Both the position numbers and the translations under genes were made by a program. A DNA stretch of 64,000 bases, taken from contig NZ_FOBF01000002.1 in NCBI RefSeq assembly GCF_900109355.1, positions 558,001-622,000 on the forward strand, in the 5' to 3' direction. Positions within the stretch are counted from its first letter, which is position 1, and each line of letters starts with the position of its first letter. Source of the stretch: Nonomuraea pusilla. GTDB lineage: Bacteria; Actinomycetota; Actinomycetes; Streptosporangiales; Streptosporangiaceae. Under the pieces are notes generated by a model. The model was not told the DNA's origin and did not search any database. It saw only the letters and a program-made list of their open reading frames with translations. This document shows, piece by piece, positions 1 to 8,020 of the stretch.

Positions 1-235
1 GGGTCTGCTCGGTGGCGGGCAGGGCGAGGCGTTCGTGGGCGGCGCACCAGGCGGCGAAGGCGGCCCACTGGCGGGTGTAGGCGCGGCGGGTGTTGGCCGG
101 CACGCCGTCGGCGATCAACTTCCGGGTCTCGTCGCTGAGCGCGTAGTCGGCCGCGGTGTGCGCGGCGTGGTTTTCCGGTGTCCCGGAAATCGGGGGCCGC
201 TCCCCCGCCGGCTGGATCAGCCCGCCGTACCCCAT
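1..235 (-). CDS. Tyrosine recombinase (integrase), N-terminal part, cut by window edge
   Basis: The reverse strand reads from an ATG at 235 for 78 codons without a stop and leaves the window. An AAAGGGGAG ribosome site lies about 8 bases upstream. Around residues 49-66 the sequence NTRRAYTRQWAAFAAWC matches the start of the SAM-like core-binding domain of phage-type integrases. No catalytic residues are inside the window. It diverges from the coiled-coil gene at 341, and a perfect inverted repeat lies between them. It is probably the integrase of a second mobile element left of the island at 1512-6690. Family call is fairly firm; element type is unknown. Confidence 0.7.
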   Translation of the reverse strand, partial: MGYGGLIQPAGERPPISGTPENHAAHTAADYALSDETRKLIADGVPANTRRAYTRQWAAFAAWCAAHERLALPATEQT

Positions 236-276
236 GTCCGTTTTCTCCCCTTTCCCACCAATCCCATCCTGACCTC

Positions 277-294
277 TGATAAGGAAGGTTATCA
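277..294. promoter_or_regulatory. Inverted repeat in divergent promoter region
   Basis: TGATAA at 277-282 and TTATCA at 289-294 form a perfect inverted repeat with a 6-base spacer. It sits in the 105-bp gap between the divergent integrase (start 235) and coiled-coil gene (start 341 or 377). Its A/T content stands out from the surroundings. An operator for a regulator controlling either gene is the natural reading, but no regulator is identified. Confidence 0.4.
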
Positions 295-340
295 CGGGTC
301 AGGCTTCCGACACTCAACCGTTCGCGTACGCACGAAACAG

Positions 341-1519
341 ATGCGTTCGAACGCTGAGAACGCTAGTCTTCGGACCGTGGCCGACGATCAGGAAACTGCA
401 GTGGAGAGCATTCCGGCAGAGACCGGACAGACTGGCGATAACGGGATGAACGGCGAGGAACCGGAACCGCGGTGCGCCGGCCCCGGCTGCGCCAAGGCCC
501 TGCCCGGACGCAGCAGCCGGGCCAAGTACTGCAGCGACGCCTGCCGCGCCGCGGCCTACCGGGCACGTACCACCGCGCACGCCGCCCCCGTCGCCAACGC
601 CCTGCTCCGCGTCCAGGACCTCCTTGCCCCGCTGCTCACCGCCGGCGAGCAATGGCAGGCCGCTCAGAACGCGCTGCGCGCCCAGCTCGCCGAGCTGAAC
701 AACGGCGCACTCGCCCAGATCGAGGCCGCCGAGCAGGCCGCTGAGGAGGCTCGCTCGGCCGCCGCGGCGGCCGAGCAGCGCGCGACGACCGTGGCCACCG
801 CCGCCACCACGCGGATCGCCGCTGCCGAGCAGGCACGGAAGCAGGCGGAGACCGCCCGCGACCGTGCCGAGGAACGCGAGCAGGACGCTTGGCGCCAGGT
901 CGGCGAGCACCAGAACGCACGTGCTCAGGCCGAGCGGCTCGCCGCCGAAGCCGCCGACCGGCAGCGCCGGGCCGAGCAGGACCATGATGTCGCTCGCCGG
1001 CGAACCGCCGAGCTCACCGAGTTGCACGCCGCCGCGACCGCCCGCATCGCCGCACTGGAGCACGAGGCCGCCGACCGGCAGCGCGAACTCGGCGGCCTCC
1101 GTCACAAGCTGCAGGAACAGGAAGCCCAGACCCGGAAGGCTGAACAGGAACGCGACCAAGCCCGCGGCACCGCCGAGGCGCACGCCGAGGAGGCCGACCG
1201 GCTACGCCAGGCGCTGGCCACCGAACGTCAGCGGCGCGAACAGGCGGTCACCACGGCCGCCGTGGCCGAGCAGGCCCGCACCCTCGCTGACCAAGCCAGA
1301 GCCGCGTCGCTCGACGAGGCCGAACGGCTGCGGGGCGAACTCGCTGGCCTCACCAGCGCGCTGAAGGCCGCCCAGCAGCAACGCGAAGAGGCCGTCACGG
1401 CCGCCGCCGTCGCGCAGGCGCTCCTGCGCGAGCAGCAATCCCGCCGCCCATCTGCTCAGCCCGAGACGGAGGCCTCTGCCGGCGTTTCAGCGGAGACGCC
1501 GACAGCATCGGACTCATGA
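341..1519 (+). CDS. Zinc-finger plus long coiled-coil protein of mobile-element type
   Basis: From the ATG at 341 the protein has 392 residues; a GTG at 377 and an ATG at 446 are possible later starts. Cysteines at about 45, 50, 64 and 68 (C-x4-C-x13-C-x3-C, second half YCSDACR) form a small zinc-finger-like motif. From about residue 115 to 370 nearly all residues are Ala, Glu, Arg and Gln in heptads, a very long coiled coil like KfrA-type plasmid proteins. Such proteins are common on actinomycete integrative elements, where a role in DNA binding or partition is suspected. The stop codon lies inside the 46-bp att-like repeat, so the end of the frame was probably fixed by an integration event. 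Confidence 0.65.
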   Translation: MRSNAENASLRTVADDQETAVESIPAETGQTGDNGMNGEEPEPRCAGPGCAKALPGRSSRAKYCSDACRAAAYRARTTAHAAPVANALLRVQDLLAPLLTAGEQWQAAQNALRAQLAELNNGALAQIEAAEQAAEEARSAAAAAEQRATTVATAATTRIAAAEQARKQAETARDRAEEREQDAWRQVGEHQNARAQAERLAAEAADRQRRAEQDHDVARRRTAELTELHAAATARIAALEHEAADRQRELGGLRHKLQEQEAQTRKAEQERDQARGTAEAHAEEADRLRQALATERQRREQAVTTAAVAEQARTLADQARAASLDEAERLRGELAGLTSALKAAQQQREEAVTAAAVAQALLREQQSRRPSAQPETEASAGVSAETPTASDS

Positions 1520-1557
1520 TCCGTGGGCCGTGGGTTCGAGTCCCGCCCGCCCTACTC
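1512..1557 (+). repeat. att-like direct repeat, copy 1 (tRNA 3' half)
   Basis: These 46 bases recur at 6645-6690 with two mismatches. They read as the 3' half of a tRNA: anticodon-type loop CTCATGA (anticodon CAT) closed by GGA/TCC, a 5-base variable loop, a T-arm GTGGG-TTCGAGT-CCCGC, and acceptor strand CCGCCCT followed by A. No acceptor 5' strand (AGGGCGG) lies about 70 bases upstream, so this is a fragment and not a whole gene. Actinomycete integrative elements commonly recombine into tRNA 3' ends, so this is best read as an attachment site. Confidence 0.75.
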
Positions 1558-1716
1558 ACCTCACTACCGCATTCACTCTCTGAGCAGGGGTTTCGCAGGA
1601 TGGCGGGGTTCGCGGGCAGGCAGTCAGAGGCAGCCGGGAGCAGTCGTGTGCCACCCGTCGCGGAACATACACGGAATGGATCTCGGGGCGGTTTCCCCAG
1701 GTCGCGCACAGCAAAA

Positions 1717-1739
1717 GACCCCGGATGGAGTCCGGGGTC
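1717..1739 (-). terminator. Rho-independent terminator of the island integrase
   Basis: GACCCCGGA (1717-1725) and TCCGGGGTC (1731-1739) form a perfect 9-bp stem with a 5-base loop. On the minus strand the stem is followed by TTTT. It lies 18 bases past the end of the integrase frame. Confidence 0.8.
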
Positions 1740-1756
1740 CATTGCGTTCCGCGCGA

Positions 1757-3122
1757 TCACCGCGACAGGGCTTCCAAGATCCGGCCGTTGGCGACCTCAC
1801 GCTGTCCGTCGATGCACTTGGCGTACACCTTGAGCAGCACATCTACCCCGTGCCCGGCACGCTCGGCGGCCTCCGGGGCATGGACGCCGGCGTTGAGCCA
1901 GAGCGACACGGCCGCGTGCCGCAGGTCGTACGGCCGGGCAGCGAGCGGGGAGGTGACCTGGTCGGGGGTGAGGGCGAAGGCCCGCGCTTCCTTCCAGACC
2001 TTGGAGATGGTCGAGCCCGAGAAGACGGCACCGGTTCGCGTGCGGAACAGCCGGCCGTCCTCGGCCACGCCGTGCCGTTCGATGTGCTCGCGAAGGATGG
2101 CCACCAGTTCCGGTGGGATGGGCACGACGCGGGTCGTCTTCACGTCGCGATGCTTCAGGCGCCGCTCGTCGTGCCTATCGCTTGATGCTCTCCGAGCGGG
2201 TCTTCTGAAGGGTGAGCAAGCCCCACCCCTCCTTTGGGAGCAAGCAGTTGTCGTGCCGGAGACCTGCCGCCTCTCCCGGTCGAAGGCCGCCGAAGTACAT
2301 GCAGGCGAACAGTGCCCGCAGCATCGGACCGCGCGAGCGCCCGACGTAGGTCACCGCCGTCAGCAGTTCCCGCGCCTGTCCGGGGTTGACGACCGAGCGC
2401 CGATCGACCTCGCCGCTCACCTTGGCCTTGCGGAACTTGACCTTGTGCAGCGGATTTGCCGAAAGCTCCTCCAGCTCGACGGCGTACTCCAGAGCGTGAT
2501 GGATGATGGCCCGCTTGCGGCGATAGGTGGAGGTGGCGGCCGCGTTCCCGTCCATGCGCAAGGACAGGGCTTCCAGGACGCCCCGCACCTGCTTGGTCTC
2601 CTCCAGAGCGCTTGACGGGAGCGACGACGCCTCCAGCCAGCGCACGGTCCGAGCGATCTCCGGTGATGGTTGCGACCTGCGGTCCTCCGGGAGGAAGGAG
2701 TACTCGCGCAGCGCCCGCCGGATGATCTCATCGGACGGCCGGCCTGGCGCGTCGTTGACCAGCACGCGGGTGACGGTGGCGAGGGTGTCGGTCATGCCCT
2801 CGCGGGACTTGGCCGCCGCGTGAGGCCACCAGGTGTGGACATAGGCGACGGCGAAGGCGTACCAGGTCCGAGTGTCCTTGGCCTTGGCCATCGACAGCGG
2901 GAGGCCGGTCTCCACGTCGAACGCCTCGCCCTTCTTGGCCGCCTGCCGGAGGTCGGACAGGAAGCTCTCGGCCAGGCCCTTCGTCTTGAAGGTCGAGGAC
3001 TTCTCACGGTCGCCGACCGTCCAACGGACGGTGTGCCAGACGATCCGAGGCTTCTTGCCGGTGCCGTCGGATCGGGTGTTGGTGCGGATGTCCCAGAACT
3101 TGACCTTGTACGAAGTGGTCAT
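1757..3122 (-). pseudogene. int: Island integrase (tyrosine recombinase), frameshifted
   Basis: Two minus-strand frames together cover one integrase of the kind found on actinomycete integrative elements. The upstream frame (3122 to 2175, 315 aa, CAGGAG ribosome site) has the N-terminal and core-binding domains and the first catalytic arginine in GGLRPGEAAGLR; it stops right after LTLQKTRSESIKR. The downstream frame (ending at 1757) resumes with ERRLKHRDVKTTRVVPIPPE and has DLRHAAVS, GHG and the tyrosine in KVYAKC. The join near 2145-2180 seems to lack a few residues usual between these blocks, so a short deletion shifted the frame. The gene lies between a 46-bp att repeat and an excisionase remnant. 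As written it cannot make a full recombinase. Confidence 0.85.
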
Positions 3123-3271
3123 GCCGCGCTCCTGAGGGATTCGAGCCAGGCTTCGAGGTCGCTGCGGTTGATGCGGAGTTCGCCGTTCGGGAGGCGGATG
3201 CCTTCCGGCGCCTTGCCGATCTCCCGCCAGCGGTAGAAGGTGCGGCGGGAAACGCCGCCGAGTTCGTCGAG
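3119..3271 (-). pseudogene. xis: Excisionase / HTH protein, C-terminal part only
   Basis: In the frame whose stop overlaps the integrase start as ATGA, the last 51 codons read LDELGGVSRRTFYRWREIG, then GKAPEGIRLPNGELRINRSD and a short tail. This is a MerR-like winged helix typical of excisionases placed before int in actinomycete elements. No ATG or GTG with a ribosome site precedes it. Upstream the frame runs into GC-rich inverted repeats and Arg/Pro-rich sequence, so the N-terminus is missing or replaced. Confidence 0.6.
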
Positions 3272-3305
3272 GCGGCGGCTGCGCCGCCGCAGCCCGCGCG
3301 GCCCT

Positions 3306-3346
3306 CCCCGCGCGAGCTGCGGCCTGGGGGCCGGTCTCGCGCGGGG
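3306..3346. repeat. Strong inverted repeat
   Basis: CCCCGCGCGAG (3306-3316) pairs perfectly with CTCGCGCGGGG (3336-3346) around a 19-base loop. A smaller hairpin, GGCGGCG/CGCCGCC, lies at 3271-3288. Together they mark the junction between the excisionase remnant and the insertion sequence. No T-run follows, so a terminator role is uncertain. Confidence 0.5.
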
Positions 3347-3418
3347 AACCGCGCCGGCATCAACATCGCTCTTGAAAGCTCACGATCATCGGCAGCACGT
3401 CTGGACTCTTCGGGTTCG

Positions 3419-4292
3419 CTAGGGCGTGTCCCGTGGATCTTTGATAATGCTTTGATGTAGATCATCCGTGTGGATGATGAGCGTCTGAAGCGCCACGATC
3501 TCACCGATGAGGAGTGGGAACGGCTGGCGCCGCTGCTGCCGGTCAACCCACGGCAGGGCGGCCGATGGGCGGATCACCGGACGGTGATCAATGGGGTGTT
3601 CCTCCGGACACGAACCAACATCACATGGCGTGATCTACCGTCCTGCTACGGGAACTGGAAGACGGTCTATAACCGCCATCGTCGCTGGTCGATGGACGGC
3701 ACCTGGCTCCACCAGCATGCCGCCGGAGCTCGTCAGGCGCCGCCGGCCGACTTCCGGTAAAGGGGGTGCTGTAGATCACAAACCGGTGAAGGGACGAGAG
3801 GCGCTGGGCCGCTCGCGGGGCGGGTTCAGCACCAAGATTCACCTGGTCGCCGACCGGCGTTGCCGTCCGATCGCGACGCTCATCAGCCCTGGCCAGCATG
3901 GGGACAGTCCATACTTCCGGCGGGTGTTGGAGCGGGTGCGGATCGCGCCTCGCGGCCTGGGCCGTCCCCGTACGCGTCCTGGGCGGGTGTTGGCCGATAA
4001 GGCGTACTCGTCCCGGGGTAATCGCGCCTACCTGCGTCGGCGCGGCATCAAGGCCGTCATCCCGATCAAGAAGGATCAGCGAGCCAACCGTCTCAGGCAA
4101 GGTCGCAGGGGTGGACGACCGCCCGGCTTCGATGCTGAGTGGTACAAGGAGCGCAACACCGCCGAGCGGTGCGTCAACAAGCTGAAGGATTACCGTGCGG
4201 TGGCCTTACGCACCGACAAACGCGAGAGGATCTATCAGGGCACCATCGACGTTGCCTCGATCAGGATCTGGCTTCGTTACCCCGTCTCGTGA
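3419..4292 (+). mobile_element. IS5-family insertion sequence, degenerate
   Basis: The left edge, CTAGGGCGTGTCCCGTGGATC from 3419, looks like the CTAG target plus left end typical of IS5/IS427-type elements. The transposase remnant follows at 3470. I could not find a matching right terminal repeat after 4292, so the right boundary is approximate and the element looks truncated. Confidence 0.6.
3470..4292 (+). pseudogene. IS5/IS427-type transposase, internal deletion and frameshift
   Basis: The first frame (GTG at 3470 to 3760) gives the usual N-terminal domain (LTDEEWERLAPLLP, WRDLPSCYGNWKTVYNRHRR). It jumps from MDGTW directly to HQHAAGARQAPP, so the stretch that normally carries the first catalytic Asp (VDST-like) is absent. 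After a TAA at 3758 the rest continues in the +1 frame as KGGAVDHKPVKGREALGRSR, LADKAYSSRGNRAYLRRRG and ERNTAERCVNKLKDYRAVA, with the second Asp and the Glu. Programmed frameshifting occurs in this group, but the missing Asp makes an inactive copy far more likely. Confidence 0.8.
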
Positions 4293-4383
4293 TCGAAGTG
4301 GCAACCCCTTGGGCGTGGGACATATGGCCGCGGTTTGTCGGTGCAGACTGCCAGCATGTCGCCAGCCGATCAAGGGAGGTACG

Positions 4384-5154
4384 GTGACCGATCTCCTCAG
4401 CCAGTTCCGCTGGCTGGAAGAGCACCAAGGAGATGAGCACGACCTGCTCGGAGACACCTTCTGCGTGTCATTTCTCCACCGGCTCGACCCAGCCGAGGTG
4501 CTGAGCTGCTTCGAACCTGTCACGCCAGCGGAAACGATGAGCTTCAAAGAGCTGTGCGGTCGTGCCAGAGCCTACTTCGAGGACGCTGCGGACGTCAGGT
4601 ACGTCGGCGTCGCACAGGTCGGCGAGTGGAGCGTGGCCATCGAGCCGTGGGGCGGGCAAGCCGTGCTGATGATGAACCAGCTGTCTCGGGCTGGCGAGGT
4701 TGTCAGCGTCGGTCGCAACGACTACGCCGAGCACAGATTCGAATATGCCGTTGATGGCACCATCATCACGAGATTCCTCTCACGGGAGCCGGACAGGCGA
4801 TGGGGCAGTGATCCTGATCGGCTGAACGGCTTAATGCGTCAGGTCGGCATGGTCCTCGAGCCCCCGCAGGACGAGGGAATGCTTGATTCCTGGTCAGCCC
4901 GCATGGCCGAGGACTCTGTCGCTCGGGCTTTCGCGTTGGCGGCCAAGATGACCGGTGTAGCGCTCACTTTGTCCACTCTGAGCACGTTGCATTTCGTCAG
5001 CGCTGTCCAGAGTGGCGGTCGGCGTGCGATGAGCCGCGACAAAAGTGCCGAGATCCGCCAGTGGGCCAAAGCCCACGGCCTGCCCCTGAGCGAGCGGAGC
5101 CGAATCGCCTCCATCGCCGTAGAGCAGGCCGAAGATCCACGGGACACCCCCTAG
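4384..5154 (+). CDS. DUF6461 protein with Lsr2-like C-terminal tail
   Basis: The start is GTG at 4384, preceded by AAGGGAGGT at a good distance; the protein has 256 residues. The first ~180 resemble DUF6461 proteins (FRWLEEH, LLGDTFCVSFLHRLDPAEVL, VGEWSVAIEPWGG). The end (SAEIRQWAKAHGLPLSERSR) matches the Lsr2 DNA-binding tail, where the usual R-G-R minor-groove clamp here reads R-S-R. DUF6461 has no assigned function. The tail suggests nucleoid or A/T-rich DNA binding. The gene is island cargo, between the IS remnant and the right att repeat. Confidence 0.6.
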   Translation: MTDLLSQFRWLEEHQGDEHDLLGDTFCVSFLHRLDPAEVLSCFEPVTPAETMSFKELCGRARAYFEDAADVRYVGVAQVGEWSVAIEPWGGQAVLMMNQLSRAGEVVSVGRNDYAEHRFEYAVDGTIITRFLSREPDRRWGSDPDRLNGLMRQVGMVLEPPQDEGMLDSWSARMAEDSVARAFALAAKMTGVALTLSTLSTLHFVSAVQSGGRRAMSRDKSAEIRQWAKAHGLPLSERSRIASIAVEQAEDPRDTP

Positions 5155-5239
5155 TGCCAACGCCGCGCGGGTGTCGGAGAAGGTGGTAAGAGATGAGGGG
5201 TGTGATCATCGCCTACTGCTAGGGCGTGAAGGGCAACAG

Positions 5240-5920
5240 ATGCCCCAGCTTGATGAACCAGTGGAGACAAGGGTGTTGGACGAGGACATCACAGAGCAGC
5301 AGGCCGACATTGTCGCCCTGCTGCTTCACCATACGCAGACCCCACTCACCGGCTCCGTGCACATCCGCGGAATCCTTCCGGCGCCGGCATCCGCACCATC
5401 GGTGTGCGTGGTTCTCGGCCCCCCGAACGGATCAGTCGACGAACCAGACCAGATGGTCGGCTACGAAATCCCCTTGAACGTCGACGACTACTACCTGACC
5501 GGCCGGGACATCGCCGGGATCCTCCGCACGATCTGCACAGACAACGACCGCTACCCAGGCCGCCACGTCAGCGACTTGATGGGAATCCCCCTCATCACGG
5601 TGCATCATCCCCTGTCGGTCGATCTCTCCGCGCCCACACCCGAGGACAACGTCTACACGATCCTGCGTACCCTCGTATGGCCCTGGAGAGAGGAGCGGCT
5701 TGATCCGCTCCTGCTCGGATTCCTGTTCCGCTCCGCAGACAGACTCCGGCTCTACCTGGCCTCCAGCAAAGTCCCGGAAGGCGTTGTCGCGGTGGACACG
5801 CGCCCGTCAGGAGCCCTCACAGCTCTCTTGCCCGCGCTTCCATCCCTCATCACCGAAACCTACCGCTACGCTGAACCCGATCCTTGCTGCGTCCGCCTGG
5901 TCGACCTCACCGACTGGTAG
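5240..5920 (+). CDS. Hypothetical island protein
   Basis: An open frame of 226 codons from the ATG at 5240; a GTG at 5171 would add 23 residues but lacks a ribosome site. The protein is acidic and soluble-looking with no signal peptide or membrane segment. I do not recognise a family. It has a hydrophobic block with a proline-rich middle (GSVHIRGILPAPASAP) and a C-terminal half rich in Leu and Pro. It follows the DUF6461 gene by 85 bases on the same strand, so the two may be co-transcribed cargo. Confidence 0.5.
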   Translation: MPQLDEPVETRVLDEDITEQQADIVALLLHHTQTPLTGSVHIRGILPAPASAPSVCVVLGPPNGSVDEPDQMVGYEIPLNVDDYYLTGRDIAGILRTICTDNDRYPGRHVSDLMGIPLITVHHPLSVDLSAPTPEDNVYTILRTLVWPWREERLDPLLLGFLFRSADRLRLYLASSKVPEGVVAVDTRPSGALTALLPALPSLITETYRYAEPDPCCVRLVDLTDW

Positions 5921-6644
5921 GAAGCCACTTTCTCTGCTGGGTCCATGCGGCCTGAGATGACGTCGTCCGAGCGCGTGTCCACGGCCTAGCGTTCTTCCTG
6001 GTGAGGCGCCTGGCCAAGGGGTCGTAGTCCCGGATATCGCGTCGGCGCCCACTATCAGGACCCGATTCACCAGCTCCCTGCCGACTTCCTCATCCCTGAT
6101 GATCGGGAAGAACCTCAAGCCAGGGGAACGCCAGCGTACGGTCGGGAGGTGCAGGGACAGTACCGCCCTCACGATCGCCTGACTGTGGCGGGGCCGCCGT
6201 TCCTGGCTGGGGGCGATCGACGGTCCGGGACTTCGTTCCTCAGCCCCGGTCCACCGAGCAGTCAAGCACCGCTCAGCGGCGGAAAGGCAGGAGGATGCCA
6301 CCCGCCCCACCTGACCTGTGCCCAGGTATGGGAGCCGCCCGAACGGACGATCTTAAACTGTGGTGTACGGAGACGAACGACGAGGATGCCGTCAGGCGAG
6401 GTGGCGGACACCTATGAACACCCACGAAGTCCCTTTGGGCACCTTGTAAATAGAAGGTTCCGCGCACCCTGATCCGTAGCGAACGAAGCCAGTTACGGCC
6501 GGCGGATACCTCAAGACCCACGAAGCGACCAGTACAAGTACGGGATCAAGATCCGGCATATACGCGGAATGGCTGGGACCCAACACGAGAGAATCTGTCG
6601 TGAGGCGCAGGTCAGGCGACCTACCAGGCGACAAGATCAATTCC
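5921..6644. other. Gap without a supported gene
   Basis: Open frames here are short, overlap on both strands and show no family motif. GC content is lower and less structured by codon position than in the flanking genes. This fits decayed sequence at the right end of the island. No RNA gene or strong hairpin was seen. Confidence 0.5.
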
Positions 6645-6690
6645 ACTCATGATCCGTGGGTCGTGGGTTCAAGTCCCGCCCGCCCTACTC
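6645..6690 (+). repeat. att-like direct repeat, copy 2 (tRNA 3' half)
   Basis: Identical to 1512-1557 except T for C in the variable loop (GGGTC, the canonical form) and A for G in the T-loop (TTCAAGT, also canonical). Again only the 3' half of a tRNA is present. It marks the right edge of the 5.1-kb island. Both copies are fragments, so the intact tRNA gene is expected outside the window, to the left. Confidence 0.75.
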
Positions 6691-6881
6691 TTCAACACCG
6701 CGTTCGACCTGGGGTTTTCTCGGTCCTCGCCGGCCTCTGACCTCGTCGTTGATCATGGCTGGTTGCTCGGCGGCCGCTCTCGCGTACGGACCGTACAAGC
6801 CGCCTTGCTGTGCTTGCCAGGCGTTCCTGACCGAGCAGACGAAACATCCGCTGCTTCTCACCGTGGCCGATCGGCTGCCTG

Positions 6882-7349
6882 TCATCCGTCGATAGCCGCC
6901 CCGGACGAAGATGCAGGCCCGCCGGAGGATCGGCGGCCTTGCCGTACCGGTTGTGGCGGTGGCCGTGGTCCGGAGCGTAGGCGGGCCGGCGCCTCCACCG
7001 GCAGGCCGTCCAGCAGGACGGTCAGGCGCGCGGTGTCGTAGCCGACGTCGGGCGCGATGAGGATGTCCGGGTCACCATCTCGCCACCGGCCGGCTTCGAT
7101 CAGACGGGCGACCAGGACCTGTGTCGCGGTGACGGCGGCTTCATCGTCGTCGGGGCGTGGCCGTTGGGCATTCAGCACCAGGTCCGAGAGGCGCGGCCGG
7201 TCTCCAGCGCGGCCATGGTCGAGTACGGCCAGCCAGAGCGTCGCGCCGCGGCACCGCCACCTCATGCCGCAACACCATGATCTTCGTGTTCTCGGACACT
7301 TGACCGCCGTACCCGGTGAAGCCGTCGTTGCGATCAGCGTGCGGCTCAA
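6882..7349 (-). pseudogene. Transposase remnant(s)
   Basis: Between about 7260 and 6900 the minus strand reads RPRPDDDEAAVTATQVLVAR, LIEAGRWRDGDPDILIAPDV and GYDTARLTVLLDGLPVEA, then a GG-R-P-like stretch. This is the central block of IS701-like (NF041680-type) transposases. The N-terminal and C-terminal parts are missing. Upstream in another frame, ENTKIMVLRHEVAVPRR resembles the start of a different integrase-core transposase, so two broken elements seem joined. Not functional. Confidence 0.6.
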
Positions 7350-7352
7350 GGC

Positions 7353-7853
7353 TCATGAAACACGGCCCAGGAGCCTCGGGCCGGATGGGGCGGCGCGTTC
7401 GGCCACGCCACGCAGCAGATCGACCAGTTGTCGGCGCTCGGGGTCGGCGAGCCAGCCGAAGAGGTGCCCCCCCACCTGTTCGGTGGCCTGCCGCGCCTCC
7501 GCCAGGGTTTGCTCGCCGTGAGGTGTCAACACGATGCAGTACGCGCGCCGGTCCTGTGGTGCCCGCTGGCGGGAGACCAGCCCACCCTCCTCAAGCTCGT
7601 CGATGAGCCGGACCATCGCGGATTTCTCGATGCCTGTACGGTCCATCAGCTCCCGCTGGCTGACCGGGCCGTACATCGGCAGCGCGAGCAGCATGGCGAA
7701 TCCGCGGACGTTGAGGCCGAGCGGGCGCAGCGCCTGGTTCAGCCGCTCCCGGCTCTGGTTGTGCACCTCGGCCAGCAGCATGCCGAGCCCCACCTGGTCG
7801 GCGGCCGGGCCGCCGTCGCCGGCCAGGAAGCGCTCGAGCAGGTCTTGGAGCAT
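7353..7853 (-). CDS. MarR-family transcriptional regulator
   Basis: A 166-residue protein with the MarR winged helix-turn-helix (about 60-125): VSQRELMDRTGIEKSAMVRL for the recognition region and RAPQDRRAYCIVLT for the wing, flanked by dimerisation helices. MarR proteins usually repress a neighbouring transporter and release DNA on ligand binding. It diverges from the ABC transporter at 8017, and a perfect TCTCA-GAG-TGAGA palindrome lies in the gap, so control of that exporter and autoregulation are likely. Start is ATG at 7853. Confidence 0.9.
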   Translation of the reverse strand: MLQDLLERFLAGDGGPAADQVGLGMLLAEVHNQSRERLNQALRPLGLNVRGFAMLLALPMYGPVSQRELMDRTGIEKSAMVRLIDELEEGGLVSRQRAPQDRRAYCIVLTPHGEQTLAEARQATEQVGGHLFGWLADPERRQLVDLLRGVAERAAPSGPRLLGRVS

Positions 7854-7881
7854 GCGCCCATTCTACTACCGCCTGATAAAA

Positions 7882-7894
7882 TCTCAGAGTGAGA
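7882..7894. promoter_or_regulatory. Candidate MarR operator
   Basis: TCTCA-GAG-TGAGA is a perfect 13-base palindrome about 30 bases from the marR start, in the divergent gap before the ABC transporter. It overlaps an A/T-rich stretch (TGATAAAAT) that could be a promoter element. Confidence 0.5.
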
Positions 7895-7939
7895 CTATCT
7901 CGGAACGCACCTATATGTCGTCGACCAGGAGAGATCCTC

Positions 7940-8020
7940 ATGCCCGGGCTGACCCGCCGGCGCACGCGCAGGATGAACGCACGGCACGCGCTCTCCCCCC
8001 GCGCGGGAGGGCATCGATGA
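7940..8020 (+). CDS. Possible 26-codon leader peptide ORF
   Basis: An ATG at 7940 has a good ribosome site (AGGAGAG, 6-7 bases). The frame encodes 26 residues, very rich in Arg (MPGLTRRRTRRMNARHALS and a short end), and its TGA overlaps the ATG of the ABC ATPase as ATGA. This could be a translated leader that couples to the transporter gene and senses ribosome stalling, as in some drug-export genes. It could also be chance; no homology is visible in so short a peptide. Confidence 0.35.
   Translation: MPGLTRRRTRRMNARHALSPRAGGHR

Noticed and set aside
1482..1557. A complete tRNA gene at the first repeat
   Set aside because: T-arm and anticodon-like arm are fine, but no acceptor 5' strand complementary to CCGCCCT lies at the needed distance, and the stem base 27-43 is mismatched.
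3755..3775. Programmed frameshift in the IS5 transposase
   Set aside because: Possible for the group, but the segment with the first catalytic Asp is also missing, so an inactive copy explains both facts better.
5807..6310. 167-codon minus-strand frame in the island
   Set aside because: Overlaps the end of the better supported orphan gene and shows no motif.
6616..6690. A complete tRNA gene at the second repeat
   Set aside because: Same reason: only the 3' half is present.
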